This document shows positions 35,801 to 45,534 of a DNA stretch of 64,000 bases, piece by piece. The DNA is from Schistocerca nitens. Its lineage: Eukaryota; Arthropoda; Insecta; Orthoptera; Acrididae. The stretch is from the NCBI RefSeq assembly GCF_023898315.1, contig NC_064619.1, positions 480,789,376 through 480,853,375 of the forward strand, written 5' to 3'. Position 1 is the first letter of the stretch, and each line of letters opens with the position of its first letter. Both the position numbers and the translations under genes were made by a program. The notes beneath the pieces are model-generated. The model ran no database searches. It was not told the origin of the DNA and was given only the letters and a program-made list of their open reading frames with translations.

Positions 35801-35849
35801 TCAATTTCGTGAAAGTTGTGGCTTATGACTATATCTCTCCGAGCCCTTC
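32810..35849 (-). mobile_element. 3.04 kb DNA transposon with multi-exon transposase (superfamily uncertain)
   Basis: The ~33 bp terminal inverted repeats GAAGGG(G/C)TCGGAGAGA..., TATAGTCATAAGCCACA differ at one base. They are flanked by AATT at 32806-32809 and 35850-35853, and removal with one AATT restores the BRO frame, which proves the boundaries. The motif GATATAGTCATAAGCCAC recurs inside near 33031 (inverted) and 35231, with weaker copies near 35421 and 35648. It encodes one four-exon gene. The 4 bp target and the GAAGGG/GGG ends make Sola-type elements a candidate to test; I cannot confirm that here. Confidence 0.88.
33100..35726 (-). CDS. Transposase-like protein (DUF7869-like), four exons, two in-frame stops
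   Basis: Exon 1 35726-35478 (acidic, Ser-rich; donor GTAAGT). Exon 2 35191-34908 (basic RKRKRNIDQWKKNKAKRRRN, then a Cys-containing block and FHSFWDIGNFNAQNTYLM). Exon 3 34823-34624 (VTFSYNVRVCGIEVMICKEA). Exon 4 34517-33100 (KHGNYPHKF, CSKCD zinc-type cysteines, then VIAMDMQQTFPTPKLTVGPA, IITDNCKGQTKNW and PCNRDFGRIER). Reading frame is kept over all junctions: 2151 nt, 716 residues. The acidic residues in MDMQQ, TDNCKGQ and NRDFGRIE are candidates for an RNase H-fold DDE/D triad. Stops TAG (35074) and TGA (34690) interrupt it. The protein resembles insect proteins carrying DUF7869. Confidence 0.8.
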
Positions 35850-35939
35850 AATTATATGTAAGCTTGTTTTGGATGAAATCTATTATTGACTCCATTTAAT
35901 ACAAATTTTTCACTTGAATTTGTATGAATTCAGTAATTA

Positions 35940-37290
35940 ATTTTAATTTTATAATATTTGAAGTGTTCTTTTGTTCAATATAAAAAGAGCGATTAGTGAT
36001 GATAAAAATCAAGCACTAAAATATTTAATTGATTCTGGTTATTTGAGCATTCCCTGATGAACTAAAATAACTCAAGTGAATGACTATTCATTGAGAGTAT
36101 AATTAATGTTACCACAATTAACACACAATTATATGATAACTGGTGAATTAAGTGATGAAAACTTAAATTTTATGAACAGAACTGGGTGTGGTCTTAAAGG
36201 TTCGTTCAATAGTTATAGAACTGGTATGTGTAAATGGAATAAGAAAAATATGCAATTGATTTATAAAGAAACAAATAAAATATTGTTAGAAGTGACAAAG
36301 GTGGCATTTTATTTAAGACAAAATATATTGATATTCACATTATTCATGATATTAATAATCCCAATATTATGATTAGAATGAAAAGACGAATACATGCACA
36401 TGAAATATCTGGTGATCAATGTTCATAGACTCTAGAAGGAAAAGCCAATATTTTAGGTCATAATTTTTTTCCAAATCTGAATAATGGAACTGTAGAAATA
36501 TATATGTATAACGATGGGAACTGGTATATGGAAACATAAAAATCCACATAATTATCAAACAAATTTGGGATTAGTTATAGTTAATGAAATTTGACACTCA
36601 TTAGGTTTACATCTTTAAGATCTTTGTAAATCAGTATCATATCCAGACTTCAATAGGTGATATTTTACAGTAAAAAAAATATTGAAACATCTGCCTATAT
36701 CAACTATACCATTTCAACCATTAGCACAATATTCTATACCAATTGAACATGTTGAACTATTATCTGCCAGTGAGAAATTCGAACACTTTGTAGGGCTGAG
36801 TGTGAAGCATAATCTCTTATTAAACGTAGGAGATGAGGTACTGGTAAAACTGTAGCTGCGAGGACGGGGCGTGAGTTTTGCTTGGGTAGCTCAGTTGGTA
36901 GAGCACTTGCCCTAGAAAGGCAAAGGTCCCAAGTTCGAGTCTCGGTCCAGCACACAGTTTTAATCTGCCAGGAAGTTTCATATCAGCACACACTCTGCTG
37001 CAGAGTGAAAATCTCATTGTATGATCTCTTATTGCTTGTGAATGAAACCTTTTTTTAAACAATAAGTGGGTTTGCATAGGTGATAATATAAATGCACAGT
37101 TAATAACAAATTGATTGACATTATTACCACAAAATTTACAAACTATAAATGGTATATATGAGAGACCCAATCATCAAACTGTAACATTTGATGACAATGT
37201 GAACTGTATCATGCATTTAAACATTACAGTCCGACAACATAGTGCATTAAGTGGTGCAGTCAACACACATATAATAGAGCATTTTTAATT
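35940..37290 (+). pseudogene. Unassigned Maverick gene remnant, split by a SINE
   Basis: Coding traces in shifting frames: KRAISDDKNQALKYLIDSGY near 35985, HDINNPNIMIRMKRRIHAHE and KANILGHNFFPNLNNGTVEI at 36350-36510, IPFQPLAQYSIPIEHVELLS near 36710-36770, then after the SINE INGIYERPNHQTVTFDDNVN and ITVRQHSALSGAVNTHIIEH at 37140-37285. The traces look like one long protein of ~400 residues, possibly structural. I do not recognise its family. Confidence 0.45.
36822..37023 (+). mobile_element. SINE with an internal tRNA-like unit (different family)
   Basis: AGGAGATGAGGTACTGG leader, then a tRNA-like unit GCTTGGGTAGCTCAGTTGGT (A box) ... AAGTTCGAGTCTCGGTCC (B box) and tail TTTTAATCTGCCAGGAAGTT ... 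GCAGAGTGAAAATCTCATT. Target duplication ATCTCTTATT at 36812-36821 and 37024-37033. The tRNA unit sits ~60 bp inside the element, unlike the A-D SINEs. Confidence 0.85.
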
Positions 37291-37314
37291 TTTAATAATT
37301 TTTTCTATGAACTG

Positions 37315-37566
37315 TTGGATGATTGTTATTATAAATATCCAGTCTTTGGACTGCATCCACCTAAACTGTGTACATATTGCAGAACTGAGAACCCTATTGA
37401 TAATCTTACTTCACAGAAATACACAATAGATGGTTACGGAACAATGTGTAGACAGTGTGTCAATGAATATCCTGTAAGAAGTTACAACAGTAAACGAATT
37501 TATTGTTTAAGTGGAAAAATATTTCTATATAGTATATTGAAATCATTTGCACCGAATTCCATATGA
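37315..37566 (+). pseudogene. Small Cys-rich protein remnant
   Basis: A short frame with CTYCRTENPIDN and MCRQCVNEYPV, a C-x2-C ... C-x2-C pattern 25-30 residues apart, as in treble-clef zinc proteins. It follows the unassigned Maverick gene on the same strand. Function unknown. Confidence 0.4.
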
Positions 37567-40565
37567 AGAACCATCGAATATATTTTTATCAATGGAAAAC
37601 GATGACAAACAGGAAATGTATTTGCTGTCAAGAAATTAAAGAGTAATGTCTTTTTACAGAAATCCATCACATAAATATATCCATAATAATACATCTAAAT
37701 AAAGTCTTTAGAATATATGAAAAGGAGAAAGGATACTTATCAAGTACTGAAATTTTAAATATCTATTAAATAAGAGTTCTTTTCCTGTCGAATTGTGATA
37801 TTTTTTACAAATGTAGTAAATTTTATTTTCTGGAAATAGGATGGACAACTGGAGAAATTCAGTATTCTTTAACTTTTTGATTATTATATAGAAAATAATT
37901 TAATAGGATTTAGTAAATTAAGGAAAGTCAATCTAATTACATTTGTCAGTAGACATCAAGTTGCATTCTTAAGTCTGGCCAGACTGAAAGGCTGTGTAAG
38001 CTGATGCAAGATGGAAAAGCCTTTGGAAACAATTATCTCGTTTTGATGATGAAATTTTCGAAAATATTACCAGTTTCTACCACCTATTTCACAAACAAAA
38101 AACAGAAAAAACAGCTCATGATTATCTAGTTCATAATGCATTTGCTAACAGATAACAATCAATAAATTTCGAAAATAATATAAAGTCAATAGAACGTAAC
38201 CATTTCTTGACAGCAGTGAAACCAAAAATTATAAAAAAACTGTAAAAGAGAATTGTAAATACACCATGACTGAAAATACCTTTAAAACATTTTTGTGAGT
38301 AACCAAATTGAGACCTGTAAAAATATTATCGATTTTAATTTCCAAACAGAAAGCTGTAGGGTAGAAAATGAGAAAGAGATAATAAAAATTTTAAGAGTAG
38401 TAAAAAAAATATTTTATCAAGAATGGGTAATTTTGAGCACATGGTTTATGTTGGACATTAATCAGAATTATTGGTTATAAACTAGGAATGAATAGATATG
38501 TTCCAGTGATAGCATCATCTCACACTTCAATACCAGATAAAGTAAAAAGCATGTGTTAATGTAAAAAATAAAGACAAAAAATTTTTTAAAAATTCAGAGA
38601 GTTACAAAATATATAAATTTTGTTCTTGATCTTGAGCAGATATTTGAGAAATTTGAATTTGCTATATAGGGTAATCATATTCCAAAAGTTGAATCTAAAA
38701 TTAATCTATCTATCAATAACTAAAATGAAATGATCCATAAAAACATTATGGAATGTGAGAAAGATAATCATGTAAATCTCCTTCATTTTAACAAAGAAAG
38801 TAATTCACACTATTATTATACAAAAATATATATAAGCTTGTTTCAATCAAATAATGCCAGAAATGTGTTCATGTACACAGTTGAATAATTATCAACATAC
38901 ACAGCTGGTTTTGAAAGTTTACTGTTGAAGATGGACAACTGCCAACCAAATCTAGAAATTTCACATTTAATGAAACATCAAAATCATGAACTGAGCGGAT
39001 TCTGTTATTATATCAAGTACTGTAAATATAATAAAGATCTTCTTGTATATAGAAGGCCAAATTGGCATAAAAATGTATTGAATATACAAAAAAGAAGTAG
39101 AAGATATTAAAAAAAGTTTATTCTGATATTGTGGATATGAAACTCTTAAATCCCAAAGAACAATCAAGATACACCACATCGAAAAGTTGTAGATGGTCGA
39201 AATGCTTTTGCTCACAGAAAAATAAGAAATTTTGTCATCATTATCAATTAGGAGGAAAATATATAAATCCTTAATGTAATGGTTGTGATCTAGAAGTGAC
39301 ACATCTGAGGTTTTTACCAATTTATTTTGATAATTCATCAGGATATAATTCATGTGTATTTGTGAAATAACTTGGATATGTTTAGAAAGAAATAGATTTA
39401 ATAGCAAATTAAGTAGATAGATATTTCAGTTCTGGTAACAATAAAAGAAACTGAAAATATGGTATAATTATACATTTAATTTTATAACTTATTCATTTGA
39501 TTAAGTTTCATCAAATCTAACAATAGATCAAATGAAAAATATTAGATAATTTGTCTCGTAAGTATTATTCAAAATAGTGGTCAGAAAATGTGCTATCATT
39601 ATGATTATAAAGGAAGTCATGGAAGAAATTTGAAGAGATACAATTACTACCAAAAGAAGAATTTTACAATAAACTTAATCACTATGAAATATGTTGTGAA
39701 GATGATAAATATGCAAAATTAGTTTGGGAAGAATTTAATAAGGAAAATATTGGTGAATCTCATGAATCACATCTTAAAAATGTAGTATGTTTATTGAGTG
39801 ATATAACTGAAAATTTTAGAAAAACTTGTATAAATGCTTATAATTTAGAGCATTCTTGGCATTTCACTGCATCTGGTTTATGATTGGCTGCATTGCTGTA
39901 AATCACTAAACAACCACTAGAATTATTACAGATTATGACATGACTTAAATGGTTGAAAAAGGAATAGGAGGTGGAATATTCCAATGCTTTAAAAGGTGCG
40001 TAAGAGCAAATAATAATTATATAAAAATTTTGATAAATGTATGATATCGAATTATTTAGCATATTTAGATGTAAATAATTTATATGGTTATGCTATAAGC
40101 CAGTATTTACCTAATGGTGGATTTGAATGGGATGAACAAAATATTTTTCATTTTACAAAAAAAAGTTTAATTTCATATAGTGCTAAAATTCGATATATTT
40201 TCGAAGTAATTCTAGAGTATCCTAAAAAATTGCGTGATTTACATAAAGTTTTACCACTCGCTCCTGAAAATAAAATAGTACCTGGAACTAAGGAAAATAA
40301 GTAACTGACTACTCTGAATGACAAACATAATTATGTAGTTCACTACAGAAATTGTAAAGAGTGTCTGACCATAGGAATGAAATTAACAAAAATAATTTGA
40401 GTTTCAAACTTTACAAAACTGGACTTGTTCAAGACGTTTTTGACCTATACACAAAAATGTGGATAAAAGTGAAAACGATTTTGAAAAAGATACCTACAAG
40501 TTGATGACTTATTCTGTATTTGGTAGGATAATGAAAAATACAAGAAATAGAGCATATCAAAATAA

Positions 40566-42793
40566 CCCTTCCTCTATGGTGAACTACTGCGGAAGTTGGG
40601 AACAAATGCATCTGTACTTAACAATATAGTCACTGAAGCAATATGTTGTTAACCTCAGTTTCTACCAGAAGTGAGGTGGCAGGTAAGCGATATACTGTGG
40701 AGGAAGCTCTTTCTCTCATACTGGGTCGTGACTTTGAAGATGACAGCGAGTCATTGTCCGAATGTGACGATGAACATAAGACATGTATTGTAGCTGCTTT
40801 TGCATCAGGTACTCATGCTACTTCAGCTGTTCTATTGACATCCCCCAACATGGATTTGTGCACAAAAGACGAATCTACAGACAGTGAGATAGATGAAGAG
40901 GCATCAGAACTGCTGAACAAGAAAGACTAATGTTGAAAAACGACAATTTGAATCTGAAGAAAAATGCGTTTGACACAGCTACTTCTGGACAGGAAGGTAT
41001 TGAAACAATTGCAGCATGCTCAGTTACTTTCGGTTGTTCTTTACAGATATGATAAATATTTTGTGTAAGGAAACTAACTGATATGTTTCCCAAATGGTGG
41101 CTGCTGAATATGTTCCAGGAAGGATCCAAGAAGTATGAGTGATGTGAATGTAAATGATATTTACTCCTTTATTGCCACTATGTTTATCGTGACAAGAGTA
41201 AAGAAATTGAGCCTGTCTGAATATTGGTCGGAGAATCCAGTAATTCATGTACCACTATTTTCTAAACTGCTACCTAGAGACCGATTTCAGTATATCTGGC
41301 TGTTTTTACATTTCGCCAATAACGAAAAGCCTCACTAAACTGACTATTTGTACAAGCTACGGCCAGTAATTGACCACTTTAGGAAAAAATGTAGGGAAAA
41401 TTTCGAACTGTATGAAGCACTATGCACTGATGAAAGTCTTCTATTATTCAAAGGCAGGCTGAAAATCAAGCAATATATATCTCCTAAAATAGCCATTTTG
41501 GAATAATCATATTCCTTATTTGTGTCATTCACACAAACTATATTTTAGATTTCATTGTGAACAGTGGCTCACATACAGATATTGAAAACTATGATCCGGT
41601 ATCTCAGGAATTGTTGTAGCTACATTGTTAGTGCCTTATTTACAGATGGGACACACCCTGTACTATGACAATTGGTACACAAGTTCTACTCTGTTTTGTT
41701 GGTTGTATGACCAGCAACAAATGCTTGTAATACAGTCAGGCACACAAGAAAAGATATGCCTAACATGCCTGAGAAACTAAAGAAAGGAGTGCTTACTTTC
41801 TCTTCTGCATCGAATTTCTGTTGGCACTAAAATCGCTTGACAAAAAAGATGCATGTATGCTTTCGACAGTCTATTCTGCAGAAATGGTGGAAATATCGAC
41901 GATGGATCGTCAAATGGGCTCGAAGCAATTGAAACCTACAGTGGTATTAGACTGCAATAAATCAATGGGATCTGTCGATAAAGGTGACACAGTAATAAAG
42001 ACTGTGGAAAGCATAAGAAAATCCACTAAAGGTATCGCATTTGTCCTTTTTCAACGCTTATTGCTTCTATCAGAAATTTGTATGGAAAATTAGCCAACTT
42101 TCAGATAGGAGTCATGCAGGGAATCCCAGAAAAATATAAAATAGGAAAGGGAAGATCCAGTAGAGAAAAGATCAGAAAATCCCTCAAGACTGACAGAGGA
42201 CCTAACCAATCTGACGAGTCGAGCAGATAAGGAACTTGCATTGTCTGTAGATCGCAGAAGAAGCGGAAGCTGACTAAAATGTGTTGTAAGGAATGCAATA
42301 CGACACTGTGTGTGACTTTCCCTGCTTCATGATTTGCCATACACAAAAGAATTTTAGAAAGTAACACTGTGCAATGATATTCTCTTAATGCAATGCTACT
42401 GAAATGTGAATTAAGCCAATTATAAATAAATATTATTGAAAAAGTGAAAACAAAAATAGTATTCAATGTACATTTCAAATAATGAAGCATCCACCGCATC
42501 AGAACTGAACCCAAAACACTGATCTTACAGAATGTACGAAAAAATTACGCAACTTATCGATTTCCACAAAAACTGTATTCAAAATGAATAACAAAAATGT
42601 GTGTGATTTGTATAAATACTTTCCCGAATAAATATATTTTATAAAGTGTAATAATTGCGGTAACACTCCAAATGTGGAAGCAGGACAGAGTAGCGCAGCA
42701 GTGAGTGTAATACATGTGCTGTACAGTGGGCATTGCTGGATGGGACAGACACTTGTCCACAGCACACAACACAGGAGCCACAGCGTTGAAGGG
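40566..42793 (+). mobile_element. piggyBac-like transposon inside the Maverick polymerase
   Basis: Right end CCACAGCGTTGAAGGG followed by TTAA (42794-42797); left end CCCTTCCTCTATGG preceded by ATAA (a mutated TTAA). Length 2.23 kb is usual for piggyBac. It carries one transposase gene on the plus strand and interrupts the polymerase between KNTRNRAYQ and the downstream half. Confidence 0.8.
40643..42360 (+). pseudogene. piggyBac-like transposase, multiply broken
   Basis: An N-terminal acidic region (TVEEALSLILGRDFEDDSES) is open for ~95 residues and followed by shifted frames. LSEYWSENPVIHVPLFSKLL with PRDRFQYIWLFLHFAN (41215-41330) and GHTLYYDNWYTSSTLFCWLY (41650-41710, containing a catalytic Asp region) are characteristic of the family. 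A C-terminal cysteine-rich end (CIVC near 42240, CCKEC and LCV near 42290-42320) resembles the piggyBac zinc-binding tail. At least five frame breaks: inactive. Confidence 0.82.
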
Positions 42794-43485
42794 TTAATGT
42801 CTGATGGAGAAAAGTGTGCTAAATTAATACCTAAGCCAAACTTTAAATAAAGAATTATATTTAATGAAATCTTGTTCGCATTCATATGAATAAGGCATAA
42901 ATCACATTTAATAAGGTCATCTTTGATGGTATGAGTATATTTGATTTATCTAAAGAACCAATCATATGATTTTCATCAAAGAATAATGAAACCGAAATAT
43001 CGAGAAGATATTCATCAAGATAACATACACAGACAGATATATCTCCTATATACTGACTGAAGACTTTTATGAAGACATGAAAGTGGTGACTGATTACTTT
43101 GATAGAAGCGATTATCCAACAGATAATACTGATAATAATCCAGAAGTAAACAAGAATGTTTTAGAAAAAAGGAAAAGCAAATGTAATAGAAAAATAATGG
43201 AAGATCTCTGTGGTTTAAGAGCAAGAAATTTATGCTTATAAAAGTGCTGAGAATTTGAAGAAAAAGTCTAAAGGAGTTAAGAAACCTATTGTTAAAATAG
43301 AATCAACTTAGAAGATTATAAAGATGTCTATTTAACAATAGAGAACATCACAGAAAAATTATTATAAAAAACATGAAATATTCATAGTTGAAATAAACAA
43401 GAAAGCGTACAGTCCACATGATGATAAGAGATATATTTTGGACAATAAAATAGATATATTGCCATATGGACATTATGCATTGTAA

Positions 43486-44240
43486 AGGAAAAAACTAATA
43501 AAATTGTTCTGTATAAATGGAGACTCTAATCAAAAAGCTCAAAATCACCAGTATCTCGAAAGAGATTAGAAAAATAAGTCAGTTACAGATAAATATTTTA
43601 TGTACCATCACTGGAAGTGAATATCTAAATATCAGATATGGAGAAAAATTTTCTATGGAGTATGAGTTTAAAATTATTTTACCAGATCCATTTTCGTAGT
43701 TAATTACTGAATGGGAATTTCAAATACTTGAAGGAGAGATGAAACTTATATATAAAAGAATGAAAAAAATTTAAAATAAAAATAATGAGCTCCATGATCT
43801 GGAATTCACGTTGTGAATTTTATAAATGTTTTATCAAGTTTTATAATCTTTAAATGGACAATACCAAACAGCTAAATCAGTGTAGTAACTATATAAATAA
43901 AAAATATTGAAGAATTTCATAAATATAAGTACTGAAAAGATACCTATTATAAAATATGTAAAGAATGTAGTGAAGAATATCAGAAAAAAAGAGTTACATG
44001 TGAATGTGGTAGAAGTGTAGTCAAGAGTCATCTCAGAAAACATGAAAACTTATATAATGATAAAAGTTTGATATCTGCACAATGAGAAATATTTAGGAAA
44101 ATTTTGGATAAAGAATAGAACATGTAAAAACCGTTTTTATTTTCTTAAATTCACTTTTGATAACAAAAGACACTCACTTGGTGGAACAGCAAATTTAAAG
44201 AAAAATTTTGTTTAGCCTGCATTATCCATTATTCATTTAT
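43486..44240 (+). pseudogene. Small Maverick ORF remnants, including a zinc-binding one
   Basis: 43517-43699 is a 60-residue frame of unknown type. At about 43930-44080, YYKICKECSEEYQKKRVTCE continues to CGRSVVKSHLRKHENL, a C-x2-C ... C-x-C ... H-x3-H pattern suggesting a small zinc-binding protein. The right terminal inverted repeat follows. Confidence 0.4.
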
Positions 44241-44524
44241 TTTTTTCTTATGCACACCTTTTATTATAAAAAAATGTTTTTTTACGTTCACCATTCACGA
44301 GAAAAATAATTTTCTATAATAAGTGAATGTGATAAGAAAAATATTCATTTATCCCTAATTTTCTTAGCAATCGATAACAAAATAGACATTTTTAAATGAA
44401 AATGAGTTAAACATGAAATTTGGACTATAGAAGGAGAAAAATGCCGGTTTTGGATAACTTGGGACGTTCCTGTAGTGAGCCAGCTCTGAGCCAAGTGAGC
44501 CAGAACCGGCTGTTTTCTCCTACT
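44240..44524 (-). repeat. Maverick right terminal inverted repeat
   Basis: The complement matches 25221-25480. The outer end is AGTAGGAGAAAA on the minus strand at 44524. Confidence 0.88.
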
Positions 44525-45534
44525 TACGTGTACGTGGTTCATAACATTGAGATGCGTAGTTTAGTGCCATGCTACGACACTTAAGCCACCAGTAACAGAC
44601 GCTCTCGAACCTCCATATATAAAACGTCATATCTTTCTAATTATGTGTCGTACAACGATATAATTTTGCAGATACGTTCACTGGTACATGTGGAGACTAT
44701 CTCTGTACCGAGGTCCGAATAGAATAAGTAGTAAAGATGTAATAAATTAAAACGTCATGGCTGGTAATGAAATTTTATTGCATGACAAATAAAATGAGGT
44801 AAGTGTTAAAGTTTTCCTTTTCATTATTTTGTCACTGTGTCAATGATAAAAAGTTTAGAAAAGTCTGAAATTATGTGTAATGTTTGTTGTAAACCACTAA
44901 ATGCTATATTTTCAAATACTGTACAAATACAGTCTGGAAAATTTGTGCAGTCATAAGGGAACTATCCACTCCGACATGTTGAAACCTGCCTCGAAACATG
45001 TGTATTTTTTATATATATAGAGGAAGTTTACACCGAAAGAAATACAATGTAAGAATTTTAGCTCCTAAGACACACTGCAAGTATTTCTAAAAAAAATGTT
45101 TAAAAGTTTTACATTCATAGCTTTCCATGTGGATAGAGTAGTGTACACCTCGGTCGTAACTGTAGCAAACAGTGCATACGCAAAATGGCGGGGAGACAAT
45201 CCTGGCTAACGGCGCCAGTAAACAGATAATTCAGCGTACCGTGATCGCAATTTGTAAAGTGAATTACAGTCTTTGCTGATAGTTTCCCTGACACAATTAC
45301 TCACAGTTACCGTTAACTCGGATTTGCAGCATAACAAATAAGCGCAATAATTAGCAGTGGTTGCTAATCGTATGTGTCTATGCATGCTCCATAATTTCAC
45401 AGTAGTGTGGAATGCAGTTAATGTTTTTGACCTTGCGGAGATGAAATATGAAAAACGTCGTAAGCCGTCGAAATCACCTACTTCTCTTGAAGGGTTACGG
45501 ATGCGTTATTTATGACTTAAATTCTTTATCATGC
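44525..45534. other. Unassigned spacer
   Basis: AT-rich sequence; no recognised gene, repeat or RNA. Confidence 0.4.

Larger units (their letters stand above)
31990..35930 (-). pseudogene. BRO-like gene of the Maverick, split by a DNA transposon
   Basis: Minus strand. The start is an ATG at about 35920, just right of the transposon; the frame continues left of it (32809 downward). The N-terminal part resembles the Bro-N DNA-binding domain: YYTSQVADLLG, EHLRNASKDH, FVSETALHYLVITSKTSLAE (32750-32550). A C-terminal part near 32210-32140 (PNSINLYQ, MKDSLRV) resembles BRO C-termini. Length without the transposon is ~295 residues, the size of baculovirus BRO proteins. Several stops are present. 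Excising the transposon plus one AATT rejoins the frame exactly. Confidence 0.65.
38900..43485 (+). pseudogene. Maverick family-B DNA polymerase, split by piggyBac
   Basis: Protein-primed-type PolB remnant. 38950-39100: ISHLMKHQNHELSGFCYYIK. 39230-39370: a Cys/His block, then LRFLPIYFDNSSGYNSCVFV. 39700-39900: DDKYAKLVWEEFN and LLSDITENFRKTCINAYNLE. 40041-40200: YLAYLDVNNLYGYAISQYLP (polymerase region I-like) and GGFEWDEQN. 40460-40565: NDFEKDTYKLMTYSVFGRIM. After the piggyBac (40566-42793): AKLIPKPNFK, the YxDTDS region decayed near 43020, then EDFYEDMK, YFDRSDYP, EDLCGLRARN and the C-terminus near 43485. It copies the element's DNA in this group. Many frameshifts: inactive. Confidence 0.85.
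25221..44524. mobile_element. Decayed Maverick/Polinton-like element with terminal inverted repeats
   Basis: Both ends carry the same ~250 bp sequence in opposite orientation, starting AGTAGGAGAAAA, then GTTCTGGCTCACTTGG, CCCAAGTTATC, TCATGT-TAAC, GTCTATTTT and AAATGAATAT. Flanks TACATC (25215-25220) and TACGTG (44525-44530) agree at 4 of 6 bases, as expected for an old 6 bp target duplication. Inside are remnants of a family-B DNA polymerase, a packaging ATPase, a probable capsid protein and a BRO-like protein, the gene set of Mavericks (adintovirus-like). The retroviral-type integrase and the protease usual for the group were not found. Five later insertions are listed separately. All genes carry stops or frameshifts. 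Confidence 0.85.

Noticed and set aside
36880-36955. tRNA-like sequence that might be a real tRNA gene
   Set aside because: It sits inside a SINE with a target duplication and a shared non-tRNA tail; the same applies to all other A/B-box sequences here.
40643-40930. 95-residue acidic ORF as a host gene
   Set aside because: It is the N-terminus of a broken piggyBac transposase between identifiable piggyBac ends.
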